Below are positions 1-8,935 of a stretch of DNA of 64,000 nucleotides, one piece after another. Source of the DNA: Flavobacterium limi (GTDB lineage Bacteria; Bacteroidota; Bacteroidia; Flavobacteriales; Flavobacteriaceae). Under the pieces are notes generated by a model. The model saw only the letters and a program-made list of their open reading frames with translations, had not been told where the DNA came from and searched no databases. Position 1 is the first letter of the stretch, and each line of letters starts with the position of its first letter. The stretch spans positions 1-64,000 of the forward strand of contig NZ_JAADZV010000007.1 of assembly GCF_010645075.1 (NCBI RefSeq), given 5' to 3'. The translations under genes and the position numbers were made by a program.

Positions 1-61
1 GAAAATCTCTTCTCTCTCAATTCTTATCTCTTGTCAGTATTTCGATGAACGCCTTCGCTGT

Positions 62-99
62 TGCGGGTGCAAAAGTACACAACAATTCCAGTTATGCAA
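62..99 (-). promoter_or_regulatory. Strong leftward promoter, possibly of an rRNA operon
   Basis: On the minus strand TTG (99-97), a 19-base spacer and TACTTTTG (77-70) match the Bacteroidota -33/-7 consensus. Transcription would start near 62 and run off the left edge. The transcribed leader begins with a GC-rich stretch (GCACCCGCAACAGCGAAGG) followed by a purine-rich tract; such leaders with a TTCAT/GAAATA element remind me of flavobacterial rRNA operon leaders. That identity is inference, because the gene lies outside the window. Confidence 0.6.
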
Positions 100-348
100 C
101 ACTTTTTTCAAACTATTTTTACCTTTTTTTTACCCTTTCTCTTAACTCACTGGTAACGCATTCTTTACAAAACAAAGTTTTTTTGATTCGAGTAGGGTTT
201 TTCTTCTTTTGATCGGTTTTCCTCCAGTTTCTGCATCTATTGCACTGCTAATTTTATCGAGTTTTCATCCTGCTTAACTTTTTACAAGTGGTTTTTCTGC
301 GCCATAATTCCGTGCTTCACCTCAAAATCCTCCTGAAAACAGCTCCAA

Positions 349-431
349 TAACCCCAATAGAAGCGCAAATCCTTTTGTTTTTTCTTTGAAAAGCAAAACA
401 TTGAAGCAAATAGCGGGAAATAGCTTCTGAA
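349..431 (+). ncRNA. Flavo-1-like structured repeat, copy A (degenerate)
   Basis: The segment has the 5' block (AGAAGCGCAAATCCTTTTG), an AT-rich loop and the 3' block (AGCGGGAAATAGCTTCT) shared with the copies at 41347 and 44117. The outer CCCC/GGG pairing is weaker than in those copies, so this looks like a decayed member. The family resembles, from memory, the Flavo-1 RNA motif. It overlaps a spurious 74-codon minus-strand ORF (282-506). Confidence 0.5.
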
Positions 432-511
432 TAAGGATAAAAAGGCTTCGTCTTCGCTCAACCGAACATTTATAGCATCATTTATTACTATATATATGTA
501 TATCAAAAATA

Positions 512-542
512 AACCCGGCAGACTTTTAAATCCTGCCGGGTT
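512..542 (-). terminator. Terminator of the LolC/E-like permease gene
   Basis: A perfect 10-bp GC-rich stem (AACCCGGCAG/CTGCCGGGTT) is followed on the minus strand by a T-rich tract. It lies 25 bases beyond the permease stop codon. Confidence 0.85.
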
Positions 543-566
543 AATATATAATATCCTATATTGAAA

Positions 567-1802
567 TTAATCGAAACGAATCGCTTTGACTGGAGAAATC
601 TTGGTTATGATATAGGACGGAATTAACAGAACTAAAAAGCAGATCGTGATAGTCAACAAATTTAACAAAGCAACATACACCCAATTTATATAAACCGGAG
701 CCTGGTTCACATAATAATTTTCAGGATTCAACTGTACAATACCGAATTGTTGCTGAATAAGCAATATTGAAATTCCAATTAGGTTACCCCAAAAAAGCCC
801 TCTCACGATAAGATAGAATGCATTGTACAAAAATATTTTTCGCACTGTCCAGTTATTACCACCTAACGCCTTTAAAATTCCTATCATTTGCGTTCGCTCT
901 AATATAAGTACCAATAAAGCCACAACCATATTAATAGTTGCTACTAAAATCATAACTGCTAAAATGATGATGATGTTAAAATCGAAAAGCTGCAACCAAT
1001 CGAAAATATAACTATATTTTTCAATTATCGTTTTTGTATCAAGGCTTGATGATGTTTGCTCGTAGATTTGATCCCCAGTTGTCTTGATGTTTTTGAAATC
1101 TTTCACAAAAACTTCAAAAGCCCCCACCTGATCCGGAGCCCATTTATTGATACGCTGAATATGACGAATATCTCCTATAATATAAGTAGCGTCAAAATTC
1201 TGAAAACCTGAATTAAAAATACCTGTAATTTTGAATCGACGACTATTTGGCAGCTTTCCCTGTTCTTCTTTAATAAAGAAAGTGTTAAAACTATCTCCTA
1301 ATTTTAAATTTAACCGATTAGCCAGAAATCTGGAAATTATAACTTCTTCGTTTACAGATTTAGAAAAATTGGGTAATTTTCCTTCAACCAGGTATTCTTT
1401 AAGATTATTCCAATCATAATCAGTCCCTACTCCTTTAAAAATAATACCCTCGAAAGCATTTTCAGTTCTAATGATTCCGGCTTTTGTAGCAATTACTTGG
1501 ATATGACTTACCTCTGAAACCGATTTAAAGTTTGGATAAAAATCCTGTTTTTTTGAAACCGGAATCAACGTTACTTCAGAATTATTATTGTCATAATTAG
1601 AAATAATAATCTGACCATTAAAAGCTGAAACTTTTTCACGTATTTTTTGCTGCAGGCCAATTCCGGTTGCGACAGAAACCAACATCATAATAATACCGAT
1701 AGCAATAGCCGAAATAGCGATTTTTATGATAGGAGCAGAAATACTGCTTTTATAATCTTTTGCAGTAATAAGTCTTTTAGCTATGAAATATTCTAAATTC
1801 AA
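567..1802 (-). CDS. ABC transporter permease, LolC/LolE-FtsX family
   Basis: Inner-membrane permease of the type that releases lipoproteins from the membrane or otherwise works mechanically with a LolD/MacB ATPase. The 411 residues show the family plan: one helix near 24-46, a periplasmic MacB-like domain (about 50-270), then three helices near 275-300, 322-350 and 375-400. The cytoplasmic motif RTQMIGILKALGG (303-315) between helices 2 and 3 is the usual ATPase-coupling segment. No ATPase gene is adjacent, as is common for this protein in Bacteroidota. A terminator follows. LolC/E versus a generic FtsX permease cannot be decided from sequence alone. Confidence 0.88.
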   Translation of the reverse strand: MNLEYFIAKRLITAKDYKSSISAPIIKIAISAIAIGIIMMLVSVATGIGLQQKIREKVSAFNGQIIISNYDNNNSEVTLIPVSKKQDFYPNFKSVSEVSHIQVIATKAGIIRTENAFEGIIFKGVGTDYDWNNLKEYLVEGKLPNFSKSVNEEVIISRFLANRLNLKLGDSFNTFFIKEEQGKLPNSRRFKITGIFNSGFQNFDATYIIGDIRHIQRINKWAPDQVGAFEVFVKDFKNIKTTGDQIYEQTSSSLDTKTIIEKYSYIFDWLQLFDFNIIIILAVMILVATINMVVALLVLILERTQMIGILKALGGNNWTVRKIFLYNAFYLIVRGLFWGNLIGISILLIQQQFGIVQLNPENYYVNQAPVYINWVYVALLNLLTITICFLVLLIPSYIITKISPVKAIRFD

Positions 1803-1907
1803 TTTATAATTATCTTATTGATTTATTAAACATGTATAATATTCAAAAATACATTTAAAAAAACGAAAAAAATTGTTACTAAAAACAATTCGGATTATTT
1901 AAGTTTA

Positions 1908-2402
1908 TTACAAAGGCATTTTCTTTTTCATTTCTTCCACTATATTATAAGCCGCAGGACAAATTGCGACATTCTTTAAAGTCAAGTCTGCAATTTGATA
2001 AAACTTTTTTCTATCAGTATGCGGAAATTCCCTGCATGCTTTAGGACGAACATCATAAATCATACAATAATTTTCAGCATCCAGAAAAGTGCAGGGAACA
2101 CTTTTTAAAACATAATCCTTGTCTTCATCAATTCGAAGATACTGATCAATGAATTGCTGTGGTTTTTGCCTAAAAGATTTCGAAATTCTCTCAATATCGG
2201 CTAAGGTAAACAGTGGGCCTGTTGTTTTACAACAATTGGCACATTGCAGACAATCTGTTTTTTTAAATTCGGCATCATGCAAATCCTGCATCATGTAATC
2301 TAAATTTTTAGGCTGTTTCTTTTTCAGCTTATCAAAATACTTTTTGTTTTCGATATGCTTATCTTTGGCTAATTTATTTAAGCTATTTAAAATTTGTTTC
2401 AA
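1908..2402 (-). CDS. YkgJ-type cysteine cluster protein
   Basis: The 164-residue protein carries a Cys cluster C51-x2-C54-x2-C57-C58, then C103, C113, C123 and C148, the pattern of the YkgJ/Fe-S-or-zinc chelating domain (putative metal-binding oxidoreductase, function unknown). The basic N-terminal 45 residues precede the domain. It is divergent from the methyltransferase gene with 73 bases between the two starts. A TAATTTTG -7 box at 2432-2425 lies 23 bases upstream of the ATG, which supports this start. Confidence 0.85.
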   Translation of the reverse strand: MKQILNSLNKLAKDKHIENKKYFDKLKKKQPKNLDYMMQDLHDAEFKKTDCLQCANCCKTTGPLFTLADIERISKSFRQKPQQFIDQYLRIDEDKDYVLKSVPCTFLDAENYCMIYDVRPKACREFPHTDRKKFYQIADLTLKNVAICPAAYNIVEEMKKKMPL

Positions 2403-2424
2403 GTTTAATTATTAAAATGATTCG

Positions 2425-2432
2425 CAAAATTA
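2425..2432 (-). promoter_or_regulatory. -7 box for the YkgJ-type gene
   Basis: TAATTTTG on the minus strand matches TAnnTTTG exactly and stands just upstream of the start at 2402. No clear TTG -33 element was found. Confidence 0.5.
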
Positions 2433-2475
2433 AACAACTTTAGACTTGAAACCTTACACTTTGAATTAAATTACC

Positions 2476-3183
2476 ATGAAAGATCTTTTTGGAAAAGCCA
2501 TGTTTGATTTTCAAACGAACAATTCACCTGAAGATATTATTACTGAAACTTCAATTTCCGAAGAAGATGAAATGAGTGCCGAATATTTATTTCGTTCCTA
2601 TAATGAAATGCCAAAATTAGAGCAAAAAGCACTGCAATTGTCATTTGGAAAAACTTTGGACGTCGGCTGCGGAGCAGGAAGTCATAGTTTATCACTGCAA
2701 AACGATCGCAATTTAGATGTTACATCCATCGACATTTCAGAAAAAGCAATTGAAACCTGCAAGTTAAGAGGGGTAAAAAAAGCAAAAGTTCAAAACATAT
2801 TGGATTTTGAAGAAGAAAAATTCGACACTATACTGCTATTAATGAATGGCACAGGAATCTTTGGAAAACTTAAAAATTGTAACAGCTATTTATCAAAATT
2901 AAAATCGCTATTAAATCCAGGAGGCCAGATATTAATAGATAGTTCTGACATTATATACATGTTTGACGAAGACGAAGATGGCGGAAAATGGATTCCATCT
3001 GATAAAAATTATTATGGAGAACTCGTTTTTACCATTTCCTATAAAGGAGAAAAAGAAGAACCTTTTGACTGGTTATATTTAGATTATAATACATTACAAA
3101 ATGCAGCCGTTGCCAATGGATTAAAATGCGAACTTATTTTAGAAGGAGAGCATTATGATTATTTAGCCAAACTTACAATTTAA
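2476..3183 (+). CDS. Class I SAM-dependent methyltransferase
   Basis: The 235-residue protein has the Rossmann methyltransferase signature LDVGCGAGSH (61-70, motif I), VTSIDIS (about 80-87, motif II, acidic residue for the ribose of SAM) and a later LLNPGGQILIDSS strand. About 60 residues precede motif I. The C-terminal part is acidic and shows no recognised substrate domain, so the substrate is unknown. It is a single gene between divergent and convergent neighbours, closed by the hairpin at 3224-3250. Confidence 0.85.
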   Translation: MKDLFGKAMFDFQTNNSPEDIITETSISEEDEMSAEYLFRSYNEMPKLEQKALQLSFGKTLDVGCGAGSHSLSLQNDRNLDVTSIDISEKAIETCKLRGVKKAKVQNILDFEEEKFDTILLLMNGTGIFGKLKNCNSYLSKLKSLLNPGGQILIDSSDIIYMFDEDEDGGKWIPSDKNYYGELVFTISYKGEKEEPFDWLYLDYNTLQNAAVANGLKCELILEGEHYDYLAKLTI

Positions 3184-3223
3184 TCCTAAAAAGTTTACAC
3201 TTTACACAACTTGTAATAAAAAC

Positions 3224-3250
3224 AAAAACTCTTCGGCATGAAGAGTTTTT
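3224..3250. terminator. Bidirectional terminator
   Basis: An 11-bp stem AAAAACTCTTC/GAAGAGTTTTT with a GGCAT loop, T-rich in both readings, lies between the convergent methyltransferase and queE genes. Confidence 0.8.
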
Positions 3251-3271
3251 GTTTTGTATATCCCATCCTAT

Positions 3272-3904
3272 CTAGGGAATATTCAAATATTTATGTGTCT
3301 GTAAAGAAACTCTCCATTTTGGATTATTCATAACATAATCTACGATTAAAGGAGTCATTTCTTCCTTTTTGCTCCATTCCGGCTGTAGAAATAAAATTGC
3401 GCTGTTATTTACCAATTCCGCCTGTTCTTCAGCAAAAATAAAATCATGTTTATTATGAATAATTACTTTTAGCTCATCTGCATTCTCATAAACGGTTTGT
3501 GTTGGGAGCTTGTTTTTTTTAGGAGACAAACAAATCCAATCCCATGTACCTGATAAAGGGTAAGCACCAGATGTCTCTATATGTACTTTTAATTTTTTAT
3601 CCTTCAATTTACCTGTAAGCATACTCATATCCCATGTTAAAGGTTCACCTCCTGTAATCACAACTGTATCAGCATAAGCTGATGCATTTTTTACAATTAC
3701 ATCAATATTTGTAGGCGGATGTAACTCTGCATTCCAGCTTTCTTTCACATCACACCAGTGGCAACCAACATCACATCCTCCAATTCTGATGAAGTAAGCA
3801 GCGGTACCAGTATGAAATCCTTCTCCCTGAATAGTATAAAACTCCTCCATCAAAGGTAACATGGCTCCTTTATTTACTTCTAATTGTATTTCTTTTGATA
3901 ACAT
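3272..3904 (-). CDS. queE: 7-carboxy-7-deazaguanine synthase (QueE)
   Basis: Radical SAM enzyme that converts 6-carboxytetrahydropterin to 7-carboxy-7-deazaguanine in the queuosine pathway. The 210 residues carry the cluster motif C44-x3-C48-x2-C51 (GGCDVGCHWCDV), the early FYTIQGEG segment typical of QueE, and VITGGEPL, the GGE motif that binds the SAM amino group. It lies in one gene unit with its own promoter (3922-3949). QueA, a later step of the same pathway, is at 22597-23646, while queC/queD/queF are not in the window. Confidence 0.93.
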   Translation of the reverse strand: MLSKEIQLEVNKGAMLPLMEEFYTIQGEGFHTGTAAYFIRIGGCDVGCHWCDVKESWNAELHPPTNIDVIVKNASAYADTVVITGGEPLTWDMSMLTGKLKDKKLKVHIETSGAYPLSGTWDWICLSPKKNKLPTQTVYENADELKVIIHNKHDFIFAEEQAELVNNSAILFLQPEWSKKEEMTPLIVDYVMNNPKWRVSLQTHKYLNIP

Positions 3905-3921
3905 TATTTTATTTTAAAGTG

Positions 3922-3949
3922 CAAAGATAGTCAATTAAATACGGAACAA
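3922..3949 (-). promoter_or_regulatory. queE promoter
   Basis: TTG (3949-3947), exactly 17 bases, TATCTTTG (3929-3922) on the minus strand: a near-perfect Bacteroidota vegetative promoter 18 bases upstream of the queE ATG. Confidence 0.85.
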
Positions 3950-3953
3950 AAAA

Positions 3954-3981
3954 ACCGACAGTTCATCAACGAACTGCCGGT
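3954..3981 (-). terminator. Terminator of the exbB-tonB-TPR operon
   Basis: An 11-bp stem with one G-T type mismatch (ACCGACAGTTC/GAACTGCCGGT) and an A-tract on the plus side, hence a U-tract for minus transcripts. It lies 27 bases downstream of the TPR gene and directly upstream of the queE promoter. Confidence 0.8.
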
Positions 3982-4007
3982 CTAAATATTTAATTAAAAA
4001 CTTTATA

Positions 4008-5675
4008 TTATTTTAAAGCTTTTACAGATTGAGAAGCGTAGGTATTAGCTGGATCTAAAGCTAATGTTTTATTGAAATATTCAATAGCTTTAGCCTTATC
4101 TGTATTAGCATAAGCAGCTCCTATTGCGTTGTAAGACTCAATAATTTTCTTTGCAGTAGCCGGTTTTGCCATTTCTTCAGCACCTTTAGCCGTAATTTTA
4201 GTAACATACTCGGTGTAATTTTTGATAATCAAATCATCTTTATCCAACAAGCTGTTGATTCTGGCTTTATAAATATAAGCCTCATCATAAGTCGGAGAAG
4301 CTACTAAAATCTTATCAAAAGTAGCATCTGCATTTTGCAACGCAGCTACATCACGGGTTTCAGCAGTCTTACCAGCATTTCCATAATAAACAGAAATACC
4401 ATAATAAACTGCATCATCTAAATAATTCTTAGATTCAGCATTATTAGCACCAAGCTGGAATATAGCAGCGGCCTGAGTATATTGTTTTTTGCTAAACAAA
4501 GCTTTTCCAAAATCAGCAAGTTCTTCTACAACTAAAGGTTCTAATTCAATTGCTTTTTTAATATCTGCAAAACCTGCATCAAAAGCAGCCTGATCTACAA
4601 CACCTTCAGCATTTGTGCCCTTTTTGATTTTTGATAAGCCTAAATATAAATAATCTCTGCCAATTACTTTATTTGTCGGTACTTTCATAAAATCTTCAAT
4701 AGACTTAATTGCAACATCAGGATTTCCGTTTTCATAAGCAGCATATCCTAAATATCTAAAAATTCTAGGATTTACTTTATTCTCTGCAATCATTTTATTC
4801 GCAACTTCTTCAAGTTTTTTATAATCTTTAACTAAGATTAAGAAATCAGCATGACGCATTTTAGAATCTAAAGAATAATCCGTCAGACTTAAATACTTTT
4901 CATAGTTTGTAATTGCGTTTTGCAAATTAACTTTTGCAGTAGAAGGTTTATTTCTTGCCCATTTGTAATATGTTTCAGCCAACTCTCTGTAAACAGGACC
5001 GTAATTTGCATTCAAAGCAATAACTTCATTAAATGATTTAATTGCCTCGTCGTAAGACTTAGCACCTTTTAATAAGACTCCTAATTGCATTTTTGCTCTT
5101 AAAAGTGTCGGATCAGCTGAAAATGCATCACGATATGCTTTATAAGCATCATTCTGATTATTTGCGCCGTAATAAGCATCACCAATTGCTAGAAGAGCCG
5201 TAGCATTTTGTGGTTCAATAGCCAAAGCACGCTGTAAAACAGTAATAGCATTAGTATAATCTGGATTTTCAGAATTTATATATGCTCTCCCGATGTAGAT
5301 AAATTCTTCCACGTCTTTACGTTTCATATCTTTTGTTGCTAAACCGAAGTTTGCCTGAGCAGCAGCAGTATTTTTCTGATCCAGATCAAGCTGCCCCAAT
5401 CCGATATAATTCAAATTCTTGTTATCTGATGCTTCTAATCCGTTTAGGTAATAAATTTTAGCTGAATCAACAACGCTTTCATTTAAGTATATATTCCCTA
5501 AAACAAAGTTAGCTTCACCATCCGAAGGTTTAGCTTTTATGATTGATTTCAGTAAAGACTTTGCCTTCTGAAATTGTTCTGCATCAATTGCTTTTTTAGC
5601 TTCTTTGATATCTTGCGCTTTTACAACAGAAGCTGAAGCAACTAAGGCAAGACTTAAAATTTTAAATTTGTTCAT
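4008..5675 (-). CDS. Secreted tetratricopeptide repeat protein
   Basis: The 555-residue protein starts with a signal peptide (MNKFKILSLALVASASVVKAQ) and consists of TPR-like helical pairs throughout: alanine/tyrosine-rich repeats such as NFVLGNIYLNE near 55-65 and IEYFNKTLALDP near the C-terminus. TPR arrays usually mediate protein contacts; this one is probably periplasmic. It is the last gene of the exbB-exbD-exbD-tonB-pstS-like operon, 16 bases behind the PstS-like gene, so it may assist the TonB energy system or envelope assembly. The role is inference. Confidence 0.85.
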   Translation of the reverse strand: MNKFKILSLALVASASVVKAQDIKEAKKAIDAEQFQKAKSLLKSIIKAKPSDGEANFVLGNIYLNESVVDSAKIYYLNGLEASDNKNLNYIGLGQLDLDQKNTAAAQANFGLATKDMKRKDVEEFIYIGRAYINSENPDYTNAITVLQRALAIEPQNATALLAIGDAYYGANNQNDAYKAYRDAFSADPTLLRAKMQLGVLLKGAKSYDEAIKSFNEVIALNANYGPVYRELAETYYKWARNKPSTAKVNLQNAITNYEKYLSLTDYSLDSKMRHADFLILVKDYKKLEEVANKMIAENKVNPRIFRYLGYAAYENGNPDVAIKSIEDFMKVPTNKVIGRDYLYLGLSKIKKGTNAEGVVDQAAFDAGFADIKKAIELEPLVVEELADFGKALFSKKQYTQAAAIFQLGANNAESKNYLDDAVYYGISVYYGNAGKTAETRDVAALQNADATFDKILVASPTYDEAYIYKARINSLLDKDDLIIKNYTEYVTKITAKGAEEMAKPATAKKIIESYNAIGAAYANTDKAKAIEYFNKTLALDPANTYASQSVKALK

Positions 5676-5691
5676 CTTTATTGTAATTAAT

Positions 5692-6612
5692 TTATTCTTT
5701 ATTATTTATTGTATTCCTGATCTGCAACTTTCTGCCAGGTGTTTTAACAGGCATTAAACCAGATTTTAAAACAATTCGCTGGCCTATGTCTCCGGCTATG
5801 AATGATGCAAATCCCATTCCTAAACCAGTGTATCCCTGACAATTGATGATATACAATTCACGTGCCAAAGGATATTTCTGTTCTGCGATGTCATTTTGTG
5901 TAGGACTAAAATACTCATTACTGTTTAGACCTTTAACACTCAAAACATTTAAATTATGAATTATATCCTGCATTTCCGGCGAAGGCTGTGACAGCCAATT
6001 AACTCCAACCACACCAATCATGCCGTCATTTTCAGCTACAAACTTAATTACTTCTTCATTTGTTTTGAATGAAAAAACACCATCAGCCGGTATGTCCTTA
6101 ACTTTAGCTAAATCCTTCATGAATCGCACTGTACTTGAGTTTGGATTATCAAATACCAATCCTTTTATTCGGGGATTTGGTTCGCCTTTCATAAAATCAA
6201 TTACAGTCTGTAACGCAATCAGGGTATCATTATTGCTTTTGTTGGAAATAAAAGCAATAGCATCTGTAGCAAATGGAGTAACTCTTGGATTAATCTTTAA
6301 TTTTACAAACTTATCTTTTTCAGCCTGAGTTAAATCTCTTGCAGTAATCACAACTTTTGTTTTCTTATTCAATAAATCATTAATTAACTCCGCTTCTGAC
6401 TTCGTTTTAATTGAAACTTTGGCATCATAATATGTACCTTCAAATACAGCGACCTGATCCTCAACAATTGGTTTTACAGTTTCATCAACAGTAACCTCAA
6501 TCGATCCTTTTAAAATTGTTTCTTTATTTGAATCGCTTTTACTTTTTTGGTTACACATTGCAAACAACAAAATAAAAACGACTAAACCCAAACTTTTAAC
6601 ATTCTTTAACAT
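5692..6612 (-). CDS. PstS-like substrate-binding lipoprotein
   Basis: Lipoprotein signal with lipobox LFAMC (Cys20), then a periplasmic binding protein fold of the PstS class (306 residues): LKGSIEVTVDETVKPIVEDQ near 35-54, VVITARDLT near 90-98 (phosphate-type ligand loop), and TGLGMGFASFIAGDIGQRIV close to the C-terminus. No PstCAB permease or ATPase genes follow. It is embedded in the TonB operon, 2 bases after the small membrane protein gene. A role in phosphate binding or signalling to the Ton machinery is possible but unproven. Confidence 0.8.
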   Translation of the reverse strand: MLKNVKSLGLVVFILLFAMCNQKSKSDSNKETILKGSIEVTVDETVKPIVEDQVAVFEGTYYDAKVSIKTKSEAELINDLLNKKTKVVITARDLTQAEKDKFVKLKINPRVTPFATDAIAFISNKSNNDTLIALQTVIDFMKGEPNPRIKGLVFDNPNSSTVRFMKDLAKVKDIPADGVFSFKTNEEVIKFVAENDGMIGVVGVNWLSQPSPEMQDIIHNLNVLSVKGLNSNEYFSPTQNDIAEQKYPLARELYIINCQGYTGLGMGFASFIAGDIGQRIVLKSGLMPVKTPGRKLQIRNTINNKE

Positions 6613-6614
6613 GC

Positions 6615-6845
6615 TTACTCCGTATTAGAATTTATTAATCTTAAAAATCGTATCGCTGAGTACACTATTAATAATATACCAAAGGCATATCTATATACAG
6701 GATCCATGTTTAAGGATAATTTATCCCAAAACATAATTATCAAACCCAGTACAAGATAAATCAAAAAAAACAATATTCCTAAAACAAGAAGAAATCGCTG
6801 TTTGAGCGATTTCTTCTTAATATTATCAAGTATATTCTTCAACAT
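6615..6845 (-). CDS. Small two-helix membrane protein
   Basis: The 76-residue protein has a basic N-terminus (KKKSLKQRF) and two predicted membrane segments (about 18-38 and 49-68). I do not recognise a family. Its ATG overlaps the tonB stop codon (TAATG, shared base 6845), so translation is probably coupled to tonB, and the PstS-like gene starts two bases after its stop. Confidence 0.75.
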   Translation of the reverse strand: MLKNILDNIKKKSLKQRFLLVLGILFFLIYLVLGLIIMFWDKLSLNMDPVYRYAFGILLIVYSAIRFLRLINSNTE

Positions 6846-7648
6846 TACTCTGCAGATTGAATTGTAATAGGCAGAGAGTAAAGTACTCTTACTTTTTTAC
6901 CGTTTTGTTCGCCAGGAGTCCATTTCGGGCATTTTTTAAGAACCCTGATAGCTTCTGCTCCGGTTCCGTAACCGATATCTCTTAAAACTTTAATATCTGT
7001 TAATGAACCATCTTTTTCAACTACAAACGTAACATAAACTTTACCTTTTAAACCTTCTTCTTCCGGAGTTTTGTAATTGTTTCCTACGAATTTGTAGAAT
7101 TTTTCCATACCACCAGGGAAATCAGGTTTTACTTCGATACCTGCTGTGTTATATACGTTGTTGTCTTCCTGTACGATTTCAGCAACCGGACCTTTACCTA
7201 CTGGTTCATCTACAGTTAAAACTGCATCAGGGTCTCCTTTGATAGTTTCAGAACCGATTTTCTTTTCTTTAAGATCCACAATTTTTGGTGGCTCTTCCGT
7301 AATCTCTTCCGTTTTAGCCACTACAGGCTTCACAAACTTCACCTGATCCACTTTTGGTGGGGGAGGTGGCGGAGGTGGTAAATTAGGTTTTACCGGCTCC
7401 TTTGGCTTTGGAGGTAATTTTACCGTCGTAATTTTAATATCATTATCCACTACCTCTTCTTCAGAATTCGGCAAAAGACTCGCAATAAGAGGAGCTGCAA
7501 CAGCTAAGCTAAAAACTATCGAACCAATGATAAGTGATCTTACCGTAGTTTTCGTATTTGATTTTCTTAACTCATATGCACCATATATCTTATTACGTCC
7601 TTCGAATACGATATCAAGCCATTGATTTTTTATAATATCTAATTTCAT
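6845..7648 (-). CDS. tonB: Energy transducer TonB
   Basis: Links the proton-driven ExbB/ExbD complex to outer-membrane TonB-dependent transporters. The 267 residues are: cytoplasmic N-terminus of about 35 residues, one membrane helix (36-58), a proline-rich linker with eight consecutive prolines (91-98), a repeat-like linker (99-168) and the C-terminal TonB domain (170-267, with the TYPE-like segment DFPGGMEKFYKFVGNNY and the end strand VRVLYSLPITIQ). The N-terminal extension MKLDIIKNQWLDIVFEGRNKIYGAYELR is typical of Bacteroidota TonB (shown here only as a description of 1-28). Linker pieces 91-134 and 135-168 recur in permuted order in the VIT protein at 33307-36432. Confidence 0.93.
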   Translation of the reverse strand: MKLDIIKNQWLDIVFEGRNKIYGAYELRKSNTKTTVRSLIIGSIVFSLAVAAPLIASLLPNSEEEVVDNDIKITTVKLPPKPKEPVKPNLPPPPPPPPKVDQVKFVKPVVAKTEEITEEPPKIVDLKEKKIGSETIKGDPDAVLTVDEPVGKGPVAEIVQEDNNVYNTAGIEVKPDFPGGMEKFYKFVGNNYKTPEEEGLKGKVYVTFVVEKDGSLTDIKVLRDIGYGTGAEAIRVLKKCPKWTPGEQNGKKVRVLYSLPITIQSAE

Positions 7649-7688
7649 ATTTCTTGATTATTAGGTTATTGACAAAATAAAATTGCTC

Positions 7689-8234
7689 TTATTTTTTCTC
7701 TAACAATTCTGTTTCCTTAGGTGTAAAATCATTAACAATTGCATAAGTCCCAACACCTGTAATAGCCATTTCATCTAAAATGTCTACTAAGTTTTTGTAC
7801 TTAGATTTTTTACCTGGCTTGATGATTACGATAATTCCTTTATCTTTATTGCCAGTATACTCGATTACTGACTTTTTACGAGCCAATAATTCTTTACGAA
7901 TACCACCCTTTCCATAATCGATATCTTTCGGGCCTGCAATAGGAGTTTCTAATAATCCCATGTAATAGACAAGTTTATTATTCTCACCCATCATAATAGT
8001 CATAGTACGTTTCTCATCAACTTTTATTCCATCGTCAGGTTTTTTTTCATCTTTATCTGGCAAACCTAAACTCATCGATTGAGGTTTTGACAACGTCGTG
8101 GTCAACATAAAGAATGTGATCAATAAGAATGCCAAATCCACCATTGCCGTTAAATCGACTTTAGAATTTTGCTTTTTACTTCTTACTTTGCCACCTTTCC
8201 CGCCGCCACCGTCGCCGGTATTTAATTCAGCCAT
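7689..8234 (-). CDS. exbD: ExbD/TolR biopolymer transport protein (second copy)
   Basis: The 181-residue protein has a glycine-rich N-terminal tail, one membrane helix with the conserved Asp of the proton path (VDLTAMVDLAFLLITFF; the second Asp is near residue 33) and a periplasmic domain. It pairs with the preceding, longer ExbD and with ExbB to power TonB. Two non-identical exbD genes in a row are usual in flavobacteria, probably giving a mixed ExbD dimer or two alternative complexes. Confidence 0.92.
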   Translation of the reverse strand: MAELNTGDGGGGKGGKVRSKKQNSKVDLTAMVDLAFLLITFFMLTTTLSKPQSMSLGLPDKDEKKPDDGIKVDEKRTMTIMMGENNKLVYYMGLLETPIAGPKDIDYGKGGIRKELLARKKSVIEYTGNKDKGIIVIIKPGKKSKYKNLVDILDEMAITGVGTYAIVNDFTPKETELLEKK

Positions 8235-8254
8235 TTTAGTGTATCTTTTTTAAA

Positions 8255-8881
8255 TTAAAAATCTTTCCCTCTCATACCTGTAACTAAGTTAAAGGTATTG
8301 ACTTTTTGATCTTGTAAGATATCCATAATCTTTTTGATTTGTGGATAATCTTCTTTCGCATCTCCTTTTATTGCAATCTGCAACTCCTTATCATCTAAAT
8401 CAATAGCTGCTCGTCTTGAAACCAAAAGCCATTCTTTAAGCTGGTTGTTCAAAGAATCGATTGGAATACCCGGTTGATTTGCTTTGCTTCTGTCTGCAGC
8501 TTTCATATCAATGATTTGCTTCAAACTTGCCAATGGCACACCAAAATCGTCCATCAACGAAAATTTCGTTTTGTCCTCTTCTGAAAAAGCAACGCCTAAT
8601 TTCGCACCCATTCCTTCAAGAGTTTTTTTACGTAACTCTCTTCCTTTTATATCAAAAAACACTTTGCTTTTCCCGTCTTTTCCTTTACCTATTGAAATAA
8701 TAGCCAAATCAGAATCCGGCAATTTAGTTTGTACAGTAGATGAAGGTGTATCAACTGGAAGTGCTTCAGGCACTTTGGCAGTAGCGGTCAAAATAAAGAA
8801 CGTAAGCAAAAGGAACGCAACATCACACATGGCAGTCATATCTGTCGATGTTGACTTTTTTTTCATTTTTATTTTAGCCAT
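8255..8881 (-). CDS. exbD: ExbD/TolR biopolymer transport protein (first copy)
   Basis: At 208 residues it is longer than the usual ExbD of about 140. The membrane helix follows MTAMCDVAFLLLTFFILT, with the proton-path Asp near residue 20. The periplasmic part carries an insertion of roughly 50 residues (about 85-135, rich in Lys, Asp and Ser) between the core strands. It lies 54 bases after exbB and 20 bases before the second exbD. Confidence 0.92.
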   Translation of the reverse strand: MAKIKMKKKSTSTDMTAMCDVAFLLLTFFILTATAKVPEALPVDTPSSTVQTKLPDSDLAIISIGKGKDGKSKVFFDIKGRELRKKTLEGMGAKLGVAFSEEDKTKFSLMDDFGVPLASLKQIIDMKAADRSKANQPGIPIDSLNNQLKEWLLVSRRAAIDLDDKELQIAIKGDAKEDYPQIKKIMDILQDQKVNTFNLVTGMRGKDF

Positions 8882-8935
8882 TCTCTTTTTATTTTATTTT
8901 GATAATTAATTCTAATTATTACTATCAAAAATTAA

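Noticed and set aside
282..506. 74-codon minus-strand ORF
   Set aside because: Overlaps the Flavo-1-like copy A, has no promoter or conserved feature and looks like translated noncoding repeat.
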